Of a stretch of DNA of 37,947 nucleotides, positions 15,789-23,855 are shown piece by piece; position 1 is the first letter of the stretch; each line of letters starts with the position of its first letter. A program made the translations under genes and the position numbers. The notes under the pieces were generated by a model that was not told the DNA's origin, did not search any database, and worked only from the letters and a program-made list of their open reading frames with translations. Source of the stretch: Mycolicibacterium komanii (GTDB taxonomy: Bacteria > Actinomycetota > Actinomycetes > Mycobacteriales > Mycobacteriaceae); contig NZ_CVTA01000026.1 of NCBI RefSeq assembly GCF_001050035.1, forward strand, positions 1-37,947, given 5' to 3'.

Positions 15789-17132
15789 TTACCCGGCGTC
15801 CGTCGTCGAGAGCGGTTGGCGTTGGACGGAGCGCCCAAGGACGACCTTGACCGTGATGACGCCCAGCTTGGCCATTCCCAGGTACGTCGACGGATTGAAC
15901 AACGTCGGCCACACGGTGCGGGTTCTGTGTTCGCTGACCGGCCGGTCGGTGAAGCGATCGCGCAGCCACCTCAGCGCCATGGGGGCCGACAGTGGGTGCA
16001 ACAACAGATGACCGCAGAACCGGTCTCGGTGATACGTCACCGCTGCGCCAAGGCGTTCATACTCAGCCACCAACGCATCGATGTCGTCGACGCTGATGAT
16101 CCCGTCGTGCACCGCCTGTATGACCAGGACGGCAGGCTTGGGCCTGGACTTGCCGAGCTTGGTCTCGTCGAAGATGTGGCGCACTTCGGGCAGGTCCCAC
16201 AGCTCGTCGGCGGTCATGTCCACGTAGGACCCGATGTCGACATTGCGGAACTGCCAGACCGCCTCGGCCGTCGTCATTGTCTTCAACTTGTCGAGCAACG
16301 CCTTGCCCTCGGCGGTCGCATGCTCGTTCACGACGTTCCGCGCGCCGGGAAAGACTTCCGTCAGAGCGGAGATCATCAGGGCGGCGAGACCGGCGAAGAA
16401 GCTGCCGCTGAGACGGCGCGCGACACTTCCCGGGTCGCCGACGGGCGAGCCGAGAACGGCGCCGACGATGTTGAGTTCCGGTGCGTATCGATCGCACAGT
16501 TCGGCTGCCCACGCCGACGCCAAGCCTCCTCCTGAGTATCCCCAGAGACCCGTCGGCGCTGACGGGGACAATCCCAGGCGTTCGCACCGCGTCGCCGCGC
16601 GCAGCCCGTCCAGAATTCGGTAGCCGGGCTCGATGGGAGCGCCCCACATGCCATGGCAGCCTTCATGATCCGGTACGCAAACCGCCCAGCCTTCGGCCAG
16701 CGCTGCGATCACCAACAGGTATTCGGCTTGGACGAACGCGCCGATCGGTCGCGCGCCTTGCCGCATGGCGAATGACGGGAAACAGCGCGACGCCACGGCG
16801 TCGATCGCGCACTGATACGACAGGACCGGGCAGTCGACGGATGACTCGCGCTGCGCCGGCACGAAGACGGTCGTCACGGCGACTTCCGGTTCTTCGTGCA
16901 GATTTGTCGTGCGATACAGCAGTTGAGTGGCTTTCACCCGTTGACCGATCAGACCAAGGAATCCGATCTCGACGTCGCGGGATCGCAACACCGTGCCCGG
17001 TTCGGCTTGCTCATAGCCCTGTGGCGCGCGGTAGAAGGGATCGTCGTCGGGCGAAATGGGGCGTTCCCCGGGGCGCAGCCCGTCGTGTGGCGGGTTCGTG
17101 AATGTCCCTGGCGTGGCGGATTGGGTGTCCAT
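15789..17132 (-). CDS. Secretory-lipase-family alpha/beta hydrolase
   Basis: The product has 447 residues. The nucleophile elbow is GLWGYSGGGLASAWAAEL (Ser in GYSGGG). The acid is likely the Asp of VIQAVHDGIISVDD and the base the His of FCGHLLLHPL. The central region CVPDHEGCHGMWGAP is typical of the LIP family (fungal and mycobacterial secretory lipases). The N-terminus (MDTQSATPGTF) is hydrophilic and no signal peptide is seen, so it is either cytoplasmic or exported by another route. A hydrophobic segment near the C-terminus (YLGMAKLGVITVKVVLG) may touch the membrane. The substrate is probably an acyl ester. It is convergent with cadI, with 25 bases between the ends. Confidence 0.85.
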   Translation of the reverse strand: MDTQSATPGTFTNPPHDGLRPGERPISPDDDPFYRAPQGYEQAEPGTVLRSRDVEIGFLGLIGQRVKATQLLYRTTNLHEEPEVAVTTVFVPAQRESSVDCPVLSYQCAIDAVASRCFPSFAMRQGARPIGAFVQAEYLLVIAALAEGWAVCVPDHEGCHGMWGAPIEPGYRILDGLRAATRCERLGLSPSAPTGLWGYSGGGLASAWAAELCDRYAPELNIVGAVLGSPVGDPGSVARRLSGSFFAGLAALMISALTEVFPGARNVVNEHATAEGKALLDKLKTMTTAEAVWQFRNVDIGSYVDMTADELWDLPEVRHIFDETKLGKSRPKPAVLVIQAVHDGIISVDDIDALVAEYERLGAAVTYHRDRFCGHLLLHPLSAPMALRWLRDRFTDRPVSEHRTRTVWPTLFNPSTYLGMAKLGVITVKVVLGRSVQRQPLSTTDAG

Positions 17133-17262
17133 CGGGTGGCGACCTCTCGCTTATCGCTGACGGCGCGCACCTACGACGCCTGCCGTAGGCATTACCCGCG
17201 GTACCGATTGATCAACCCTGCCCGCGCCTCGCGGTGGTCGACCGGGCGGTCGGTGTCAGTGA

Positions 17263-18327
17263 CTATCCCGTCGGCATGTTCGCGAGTTCGACGGCCCGAC
17301 TCAGCGTCTCACGGTCGACGATGTCGGCAGCATTCATCGGTCGGGTGAGGACGCCCGACTCGCTTGCGATGTCGATCATGAATTTCACGCTGTCGTCGGA
17401 GAGTCCGCCGTCGTCCGTCCAGAACGGATATTTCTGGATGAGTTCGAACAGCTCTCTGAGTGATTCTTCAGAGGGGGGCGGTTCGACGTATTCGTCGACT
17501 GCGGCTTGGAATAGGGCGAAATCGCTTTTCAGTGCCCTCATCGCGCGCAGCGTGGTGGCGCAGTACCTGGCGGCGAGTTCGCGGTTCTGAACGAGCCAAT
17601 CCGCTCGGGCGGCCTGGGCTACCTTGATGAAACCCGGCGCGTTGTCGAAGAGGGTGGCGATGAGCACCGGTTGGTTCACCGTGGCTTCGGCACTGTCGTA
17701 CTGCGTGTCGTGAATCACCGTTGCATCGAGCTCGCCGGACACCCATGCTGCCGTTCGGGCGCTTGAACTTTCGAGGATCCGCTGATTCGGAATTTCGTGG
17801 ACGTCGCGGGCCTCGCCGATGCCGCTCAACAGCGCGTTGAGGACGATGGCTCCGGCGCCACCCGGGCTGTCGATGCCCACCCGGGTCGACGGTTCGAACA
17901 GCTGACCGGCGTTGTTCACGCCGTTGGCGCCGACCAGGACGAAGTCGTCCATGCTGACGTATGGACAGAACATCTTGACGTTCTCGCCCTGCTCACGTGC
18001 ATCCAAGATCGCGGAGAACGACGTGGCCATGACCTGGGCGTTGCCGTCGAGCAAGGTCTGTACCGCGTTGGTGTGGGAATCGAACTTCATGACGTTCTGC
18101 TCGACGCTGATTGTCAGCCCGAAGTCACCTCCGTTGTGGCTTACGCCGTACACCAACGGGATCTGTGACGCCTGTGGCTGCGAACCCAGCACGATGCGGA
18201 GCGACTCGCCGGTGCTCGGCTCGGCCGGTTGGGCCGCGCTGGAGCCGCAGCCCGCGAGCGTGAGCGCGGTGACGGTGCCGACGGTGATCAAGCTCGTCGC
18301 ACGTCGTCGGCATCTCGAAGTGGACAT
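17263..18327 (-). CDS. Orphan ABC-transporter-type substrate-binding lipoprotein
   Basis: The product has 354 residues. The signal peptide ends in a lipobox (LTLAGC, Cys27), so the mature protein should be a lipoprotein anchored outside the membrane. The remainder has the periplasmic-binding fold of the TauA/SsuA/NMT1 type: SLRIVLGSQPQASQIPLVYG at the start, then VGIDSPGGAGAIVLNALLSGIG and GELDATVIHDTQYD. Such proteins bind sulfonates, nitrate, thiamine precursors or similar molecules. No permease or ATPase gene lies next to it, so it either works with a distant transporter or has another role. Cys at 121 and near 250 are unusual for the family. Confidence 0.8.
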   Translation of the reverse strand: MSTSRCRRRATSLITVGTVTALTLAGCGSSAAQPAEPSTGESLRIVLGSQPQASQIPLVYGVSHNGGDFGLTISVEQNVMKFDSHTNAVQTLLDGNAQVMATSFSAILDAREQGENVKMFCPYVSMDDFVLVGANGVNNAGQLFEPSTRVGIDSPGGAGAIVLNALLSGIGEARDVHEIPNQRILESSSARTAAWVSGELDATVIHDTQYDSAEATVNQPVLIATLFDNAPGFIKVAQAARADWLVQNRELAARYCATTLRAMRALKSDFALFQAAVDEYVEPPPSEESLRELFELIQKYPFWTDDGGLSDDSVKFMIDIASESGVLTRPMNAADIVDRETLSRAVELANMPTG

Positions 18328-18464
18328 GGATCCTCATTCTCATTCGTCGTTGGATGGTCGAGCAGGCGAGCGTTGCTGCGGACTTCGCAGTTGCGAAGGC
18401 GGAATCCATGGCCTGGGTTGTGCTGACCTTACGCGGCGTAGGCGCGACGTGTAGTCGGGTGACG

Positions 18465-18538
18465 TGGAGCCGGTGACGGGAATCGAACCCGCGTTCTCAG
18501 CTTGGGAAGCTGATGTTCTGCCATTGAACTACACCGGC
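18465..18538 (-). tRNA. glyU: tRNA-Gly (anticodon CCC)
   Basis: The minus strand reads GCCGGTG at the 5' end and CACCGGC-T-CCA at the 3' end, so the CCA is encoded. The anticodon arm is TCAGC-TTCCCAA-GCTGA, giving anticodon CCC, and the T arm is GCGGG-TTCGATT-CCCGT. All arms pair. It lies upstream of and opposite to dcd, as in M. tuberculosis. Confidence 0.95.
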
Positions 18539-18583
18539 CTGTTTGAGCACGAAGGCTAACATCCGAGCGGCTACGCTCGTCGG

Positions 18584-19156
18584 GTGCTGCTCTCCGACCG
18601 CGACATCCGCGCCGAGATCGCCGCCGAGCGACTGGGCCTCGATCCGTTCGACGACTCCTTGGTCCAACCGTCCAGCATCGACGTCCGGCTCGACAATCTC
18701 TTCCGCGTCTTCAACAACACCCGCTACACCCACATCGACCCGGCCAAGCAGCAGGACGAGCTGACCACCCTCGTCCAGTCCGAGCCCGGCGAGCCGTTCG
18801 TGCTGCACCCCGGCGAGTTCGTGCTCGGCTCGACGCTGGAACTGTGCACCCTGCCCGACGACCTCGCCGGTCGGTTGGAGGGCAAGTCGTCGCTGGGCCG
18901 GCTCGGGCTGTTGACGCACTCCACCGCGGGCTTCATCGACCCGGGCTTCTCGGGGCACATCACGCTCGAGCTGTCGAATGTGGCGAACCTGCCGATCACG
19001 CTGTGGCCCGGTATGAAAATCGGTCAGCTCTGCCTTCTCCGGCTGACCAGCCCCGCCGAGCATCCCTACGGCAGCGCGCGGGCCGGGTCGAAGTACCAGG
19101 GCCAACGGGGTCCGACCCCGTCGCGGTCGTATCAGAACTTCATCAAGTCGACCTGA
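18584..19156 (+). CDS. dcd: dCTP deaminase (bifunctional, dUMP-forming type)
   Basis: The product has 190 residues, the same length as the M. tuberculosis enzyme, starting at GTG. It belongs to the trimeric dUTPase/DCD fold. Conserved motifs are [24 protein letters not shown] (residues 99-109), [19 protein letters not shown] (112-130, with Ala115 and catalytic Glu129) and KIGQLC. The C-terminal tail [14 protein letters not shown] closes over the nucleotide. The mycobacterial enzyme converts dCTP directly to dUMP, performing both deamination and triphosphate hydrolysis, so it feeds thymidylate synthesis and keeps dUTP low. It acts in the cytoplasm. Confidence 0.97.
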   Translation: MLLSDRDIRAEIAAERLGLDPFDDSLVQPSSIDVRLDNLFRVFNNTRYTHIDPAKQQDELTTLVQSEPGEPFVLHPGEFVLGSTLELCTLPDDLAGRLEGKSSLGRLGLLTHSTAGFIDPGFSGHITLELSNVANLPITLWPGMKIGQLCLLRLTSPAEHPYGSARAGSKYQGQRGPTPSRSYQNFIKST

Positions 19157-19177
19157 CCGCGCTGTCGTGAGCACTCG

Positions 19178-19233
19178 GTAACTCGGCCGAAACACGAAAC
19201 ATTTCCGAAACACGCTCGCCCCGCGGCTGAAAC
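19178..19233 (+). promoter_or_regulatory. GlnR-type boxes upstream of amt
   Basis: GTAAC-N6-GAAAC occurs at 19178-19193, GAAAC-N6-GAAAC at 19196-19211, and a further GAAAC at 19229. The first pair fits the actinobacterial GlnR half-box consensus (GTNAC-N6-GAAAC), and the 11-bp period is that of OmpR-type regulators. GlnR is known to activate ammonium transporter genes in mycobacteria on nitrogen limitation. Its gene is not in this window. Confidence 0.55.
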
Positions 19234-19273
19234 GTCCGGCCTGAAAGCTCGTCCCCGATCGGGAGGAGCCCCC

Positions 19274-20590
19274 ATGGACGCGATCGATCCGGCCGCGACG
19301 GCCTGGCTGCTGGCGGCGACGGCGATGGTGCTGTTGATGACGCCCGGTCTGGCGATCTTCTACGGCGGCATGGTCCGCACCACCGGCGTGCTCAACATGA
19401 TCATGATGTGCTTCATCTCGATCCCGTTGTGCACGGTCGCCTGGCTGCTGGCCGGCTACAGCGTGGCCTTCTCCGATGACGCGGGTGGCGGCCTCTTCGG
19501 CAACCTGCGCCACATCGGAATGCTCGGCATCAACCCGACGACGCTGCACGGCAACGTCCCCGAGCTGTTGTTCGCCACCTTCCAGCTCACCTTCGCGATC
19601 GTCACGGCCGCGCTCGTCAGCGGCGCGATCGCCGACCGTGCCCGATTCGCCGCCTGGATGGTGTTCGTCCCGGTGTGGACCGTGGCCGTGTACGCCGTGG
19701 TGGCGCATTGGGTGTGGGGTCCCGGTGGTTGGCTGCTCGACCTTGGTGTACTGGATTACGCCGGCGGGCTGGTCGTCGAAATCGTCTCGGGTGCATCGGC
19801 TTTGGCGCTGGCGCTGGTGCTTGGCCCGCGTATCGGCTTCAAGAAGGACGCCATGCGTCCGCACAACCTGCCGTTCGTGTTGCTCGGCGCGGGCCTGCTC
19901 TGGTTCGGCTGGTTCGGGTTCAACGCCGGTTCGGCGCTGGGCGCGAACGGGACCGCGGCCGCGGTGTTCCTCAACACCCTGGTAGCCGGCTGCCTGGGCA
20001 TGCTCGGCTGGATCGCCGTCGAGCGCATCCGCGACGGCAAGCCCACCACGTTCGGCGCCGCCTCCGGCGTGGTGGCCGGGCTGGTCGCCATCACGCCGTC
20101 GTGCGGGACGGTCAACACCCTCGGTGCGTTCATCGTCGGCGCCGCGGCGGGAGTGGTGTGCTCGTTCGCGGTCGGCCTGAAATTCCGGTGGGGGTATGAC
20201 GATTCGCTCGACGTGGTCGGTGTGCACTTCGTCGGCGGCGTCGTCGGTGTGCTGCTGATCGGCCTGATCGCCACCGAGGTGATGACCGCCGGCCCCTCGG
20301 GCCTGTTCTACGGCGGCGGGCTGACCCAGCTCGGTAAGCAGTCGCTCGCGGTGGTGGTCGTGGCCATCTACGCGTTCGCCGCCTCCTACCTCATCGCCAG
20401 GGTGATCGACCGGGTGATGGGATTCCGGGTCAGCGCCGAGGATGAGACCACCGGCGTCGACTTCACTCAGCACGCCGAGACCGCGTACGCGGAAGGCGTG
20501 CACGGTCATGTGCCCACCCGGCGGACGTCGCTGGGTGGTCTCGGAGATCCGGAGAGTGCGTCGCGTGCGGAGACCAACGCCGCGGATTGA
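19274..20590 (+). CDS. amt: Ammonium transporter (Amt/Mep/Rh family), Glu variant at the first pore His
   Basis: The product has 438 residues with eleven membrane segments expected and a GGGAGGAG ribosome-binding site. Family motifs include PGLAIFYGGMVRTTGVLN, FQLTFAIVTAALVSGA, LDYAGG (Asp161), WFGWFGFNAGSALGANG and DVVGVHFVGG. The pore normally has two His (168 and 318 in E. coli AmtB). Here the second is His318, but the first is Glu169 in LVVEIVSG (codon GAA at 19778). The same His-to-Glu change marks fungal Mep1/Mep3 transporters. The cytoplasmic tail is long (from about residue 385) and no glnB/glnK gene follows, unlike the usual amt-glnK operon. GlnR-like sites upstream suggest nitrogen control. 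Confidence 0.93.
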   Translation: MDAIDPAATAWLLAATAMVLLMTPGLAIFYGGMVRTTGVLNMIMMCFISIPLCTVAWLLAGYSVAFSDDAGGGLFGNLRHIGMLGINPTTLHGNVPELLFATFQLTFAIVTAALVSGAIADRARFAAWMVFVPVWTVAVYAVVAHWVWGPGGWLLDLGVLDYAGGLVVEIVSGASALALALVLGPRIGFKKDAMRPHNLPFVLLGAGLLWFGWFGFNAGSALGANGTAAAVFLNTLVAGCLGMLGWIAVERIRDGKPTTFGAASGVVAGLVAITPSCGTVNTLGAFIVGAAAGVVCSFAVGLKFRWGYDDSLDVVGVHFVGGVVGVLLIGLIATEVMTAGPSGLFYGGGLTQLGKQSLAVVVVAIYAFAASYLIARVIDRVMGFRVSAEDETTGVDFTQHAETAYAEGVHGHVPTRRTSLGGLGDPESASRAETNAAD

Positions 20591-20780
20591 ACGCACCGGA
20601 GCCGTTGCTCGTTGACGCGAGTAGGGTCCTAGATACCGGCGTCGGCATCCCCGTGCCGCTTGTCGAGCTGGCCGCGGCTGATCGTTCTCAGCAAATGCGG
20701 GTTCGGGCGTAACGCCCGTGCTGGTGGGGACGATTAAGTACTAGTCGGCGGCTTGTGCGGCGAGAGGGGCCGGTCGGCGG

Positions 20781-20811
20781 TATAGACGTTATAGCAAACT
20801 TATTGGAGGGG
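20781..20811 (+). promoter_or_regulatory. Probable promoter and ribosome-binding site of the DUF7159-type gene
   Basis: TATAGA at 20781-20786 is a possible -10 element and GGAGGGG at 20805-20811 is a strong Shine-Dalgarno sequence two bases before the GTG at 20814. The rest of the 223-base gap after amt contains only a small GGGCGT-A-ACGCCC hairpin without a T-run. Confidence 0.4.
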
Positions 20812-20813
20812 CA

Positions 20814-22433
20814 GTGGACATCGTACTGGGTGTGTCGATGACACCTATGACGGTCCGCATGGTGCTGGTCGAAGGCGAGAAGGGCGACGGGGCCACCGTC
20901 GACCACGACGTCTTCGATGTCAGCGGGAGCGACGGCTCAGCAACGTCGGGCGCGGCCGCCCAGGTGGTCGACGCGGTGCTCGGTACCAAGGAGAGCGCCG
21001 ACGCGGGCGGTCATGATCTGAAGGCCATCGGCGTCACCTGGAGCGACCACGCCGAGGCCTCGCAACTGCGCGACGCGCTCGCTGCGCGCGACATCGATGA
21101 CGTCATGCTCGTCTCCGACGGACACGCCGCCGCCGCGCTGGCCCAGGCCGTCGGGCGCGCGGTCGGCTACGACACCACCGCGCTGCTCTTCATCGATCGT
21201 GACACCGCCACGCTGTCGGTCGTACAGACCGATGACGGGTCGGTGGTCAAGGTGCTCAGCAGCAGCCTCCACAGCCAGGACGCGATGGCCGTGCTCGCGG
21301 ACATGGCCGCCGCCGTCGACGCCCAGGACGACCCGCCGCAGGGCATGTTCGTCGTCGGCTCGGGTGTCGACGTCAGCTCGGTGAAGAGCCATCTCGAGCA
21401 TCTGGTCAGCCTGCCGGTGCACGCCCCCGACGAGCCCGAGATGGCGCTCGCCCGCGGTGCGGCGCTGGCCGCGGCCAACGCGCCGGCGATGGAGGCGTCC
21501 ACCGTCGGTCTCGCCTACTCGCAAGATCCCGACGGCACCACCGCGGGTTCGGTCTACGCCGGGCTCGCCGCGGCGGAGACGCAGCTTGCGCCCGTCGGCG
21601 GTGGCGGCGCCTACGGCGGCGACGAGCCGGGGGCCGGCCCCTCACCCGCGGCCGGCGACGATCGCAAGCCGTTCCTTCTCGTCGGCAGCGCGATGGCGTC
21701 GATCTTCGTCGTCGGCGTTGTGGCGCTGGTGATCTCGTTGGCGGTGAGCATCCGACCCACGGCCGATCAGCGGCCGAGCCCCGGTCAGAACGCGATCGTG
21801 CCGAGCACCGTCGCGCCCCCACCGCCGCCCGCGCCGGCGCAGCAGGCGCAGCCCGCTCAGGCGCCGCCGCCTCCTCCGCAGGCCGAAACCATCAAGGCGC
21901 CCGTGCCGGTGGTTCAGCAGCAGCCCGCGCCGCAGGCGCCGCGGACCGTCTACGTCGAGTCGCCGCCTCCGGCGCCCGCAGCGCCCGCGCCCGCTCCTCC
22001 CCCCGCGGCACCGCCGCCGGCGCCCGCACCCGTCGCGCCCGCGCCGGTGGTACCCGCCCCGGTTCCGGTGTACGTCCCGCCGGTGGTGACGCCGCCGCAG
22101 TACTACCCGCGGCCGCAGAACCCGTGGAATCCGCCGTGGTCGCCGCCACGATCGGTATGGACACCGCCGAAGCCCCCGTCGTGGACGCCGCCGTGGCGCG
22201 ACGAGCCCGAGGCGCCGCAGCTTCCGAAGCCGCAGGTGCCGCCGTGGCAGAACGGCCCGGGTGGCGGTCCCGGATCCGGCAGCCATTCCGGCAGCGGGTC
22301 GAGCGGCCATCCCGGCAGCGGATCGGGCCGGTATCCCGGCAGCGGACCGAGCGACAGCGGTTCACGGGGCCGAGGCGGCTCGTCCGGTCGTGACGGGGTG
22401 TCGATCTGTGTGTTGAACATCTGTGCCGGCTAG
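20814..22433 (+). CDS. DUF7159-type membrane protein with Pro- and Gly-rich tail
   Basis: The product has 539 residues. Residues 1-225 are the DUF7159-type domain (begins MDIVLGVSMTPMTVRMVLVE), paralogous to the protein at 808-1989 and ending MALARGAALAAANAP. Short patches resemble Hsp70/actin-fold elements (TALLFIDRDTATLSVV; MFVVGSGVDVSSVKSHLE), but the phosphate-loop glycines are absent. One membrane helix lies at about 283-308 (FLLVGSAMASIFVVGVVALVISLAV). The outer part has a Pro/Ala/Gln-rich region, a Trp/Pro block (NPWNPPWSPPRSVW) and a Gly/Ser region. It ends VSICVLNICAG, where two Cys could form a disulfide. The architecture suggests an envelope sensor or scaffold, but the function is unknown. 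Confidence 0.85.
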   Translation: MDIVLGVSMTPMTVRMVLVEGEKGDGATVDHDVFDVSGSDGSATSGAAAQVVDAVLGTKESADAGGHDLKAIGVTWSDHAEASQLRDALAARDIDDVMLVSDGHAAAALAQAVGRAVGYDTTALLFIDRDTATLSVVQTDDGSVVKVLSSSLHSQDAMAVLADMAAAVDAQDDPPQGMFVVGSGVDVSSVKSHLEHLVSLPVHAPDEPEMALARGAALAAANAPAMEASTVGLAYSQDPDGTTAGSVYAGLAAAETQLAPVGGGGAYGGDEPGAGPSPAAGDDRKPFLLVGSAMASIFVVGVVALVISLAVSIRPTADQRPSPGQNAIVPSTVAPPPPPAPAQQAQPAQAPPPPPQAETIKAPVPVVQQQPAPQAPRTVYVESPPPAPAAPAPAPPPAAPPPAPAPVAPAPVVPAPVPVYVPPVVTPPQYYPRPQNPWNPPWSPPRSVWTPPKPPSWTPPWRDEPEAPQLPKPQVPPWQNGPGGGPGSGSHSGSGSSGHPGSGSGRYPGSGPSDSGSRGRGGSSGRDGVSICVLNICAG

Positions 22434-22510
22434 CCACTTGTAACCTGCCGTTGGCCCGGCGCTCAGTGTCGCGTAGCGGTTAGCTCATTCGGGCTGCATA
22501 TCAAGACGGT

Positions 22511-23845
22511 ATGCGGTGCACCGTTTTCGGGACGGGTTATCTGGGAGCCACCCACGCGGCGGGGATGGCCGAACTGGGTCACGACGTGCTCGGCGTCGAC
22601 ATCGATGCCGGCAAGGTCGCCAAACTCGCCTCCGGTGAGATCCCGTTCTACGAGCCCGGGCTGCGAAAGGTGTTGAGCGACAACATCGCCGCCGGCCGGC
22701 TGGCATTCACCACCGACTACGACGCGGCCGCCGAATTCGCCGACCTGCACTTCCTCGCCGTTGGAACACCGCAGAGGAAGGGCGAGTACGGGGCCGATCT
22801 GCGCCACGTCCACGCGGTCGTCGACACGCTCGCTCCTCGGTTGCGCCGGCCGGCGGTCATCGTCGGCAAGTCGACCGTGCCCGTCGGCACCGCCGCCGAA
22901 CTTTGGGACCGGGTGCGCGGGCTAGCGCCGGGTGTTGACGTCGAGATCGCCTGGAACCCCGAATTCCTCCGTGAGGGCTTCGCCGTGCAGGACACCTTGC
23001 GCCCGGACCGGATCGTGCTTGGTGTGCAACGGGATTCGAGTGCCGCCGAGGGGGCGATCCGCGAGCTCTATGCCCCTCTTCTGGCCCGGCAGGTCCCGTT
23101 CCTGGTCACCGACCTGCAGACCGCCGAGCTGGTGAAGGTGTCCGCCAACGCGTTTTTGGCCACCAAGATCTCGTTCATCAACGCGATCTCCGAGGTGTGC
23201 GAGGCCGTCGACGCCGACGTGACACTGCTCGCCGACGCTTTGGGTCACGACCCGAGGATCGGCCGCCGTTTCCTGAACGCGGGGCTGGGTTTCGGTGGCG
23301 GCTGTCTGCCCAAGGACATTCGCGCGTTCATGGCCCGCGCCGGTGAACTCGGCGCCAACCATGCGTTGACGTTCCTCCGCGAGGTGGACGCGATCAACAT
23401 GCGTCGGCGTAGCAGGATGGTGGAACTTGCGACGGTCGCGTGCGGGGGATCGCTGCTGGGCGCGAACATCGCCGTGCTCGGCGCGGCGTTCAAACCCGAG
23501 TCCGACGACGTGCGTGACTCGCCGGCGCTCAACGTGGCCGGGATGCTGCAACTCAACGGGGCGACCGTCAACGTCTACGACCCGAAGGCGATGGAGAACT
23601 CCCGGCGCCAGTTTCCGACGCTGAACTATTCGACGTCGGTGTCCGAGGCGTGTGAACGCGCCGACGCCGTGCTCGTCCTCACGGAATGGCGCGAATTCGT
23701 CGAGTTGGACCCGGCCGGGCTCGCCGGCTCCGTGCGCGCGAAAGTCGTTGTCGACGGGCGTAATTGCCTCGACGTCGATCGGTGGACGCGGGCGGGCTGG
23801 CGGGTTCACTGCCTGGGGAGGGGCGCGACGGCGCACAGTCGGTAG
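22511..23845 (+). CDS. udgA: UDP-glucose 6-dehydrogenase
   Basis: The product has 444 residues, close to M. tuberculosis UdgA (Rv0322). The N-terminal NAD-binding site is CTVFGTGYLGATHAAGMAEL followed by Asp30/Asp32 (GVDID). The catalytic nucleophile is Cys265 in GFGGGCLPKD, with the middle-domain EFLREGFAVQD and helix LVKVSANAFLATKISFINAI that binds substrate. The C-terminal domain contains LGAAFKPESDDVRDSPA and VLVLTEWREF. It oxidises UDP-glucose to UDP-glucuronate in two steps for polysaccharide or glycolipid synthesis. CATATC eight bases before the ATG could be the -10 of a leaderless transcript. The P450 gene starts 11 bases after the stop, so the two are probably one operon. Confidence 0.94.
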   Translation: MRCTVFGTGYLGATHAAGMAELGHDVLGVDIDAGKVAKLASGEIPFYEPGLRKVLSDNIAAGRLAFTTDYDAAAEFADLHFLAVGTPQRKGEYGADLRHVHAVVDTLAPRLRRPAVIVGKSTVPVGTAAELWDRVRGLAPGVDVEIAWNPEFLREGFAVQDTLRPDRIVLGVQRDSSAAEGAIRELYAPLLARQVPFLVTDLQTAELVKVSANAFLATKISFINAISEVCEAVDADVTLLADALGHDPRIGRRFLNAGLGFGGGCLPKDIRAFMARAGELGANHALTFLREVDAINMRRRSRMVELATVACGGSLLGANIAVLGAAFKPESDDVRDSPALNVAGMLQLNGATVNVYDPKAMENSRRQFPTLNYSTSVSEACERADAVLVLTEWREFVELDPAGLAGSVRAKVVVDGRNCLDVDRWTRAGWRVHCLGRGATAHSR

Positions 23846-23855
23846 GCTCGGCGGC

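Noticed and set aside
18497..20596. 699-codon open frame on the minus strand opposite dcd and amt
   Set aside because: It is antisense to two well-supported genes and crosses the gap between them; its Gln/Asp/Gly/Arg/His-rich sequence is typical of antisense frames in GC-rich DNA.
20709..20721. GGGCGT-A-ACGCCC hairpin after amt as a terminator
   Set aside because: The stem is short with a one-base loop and no T-run follows.
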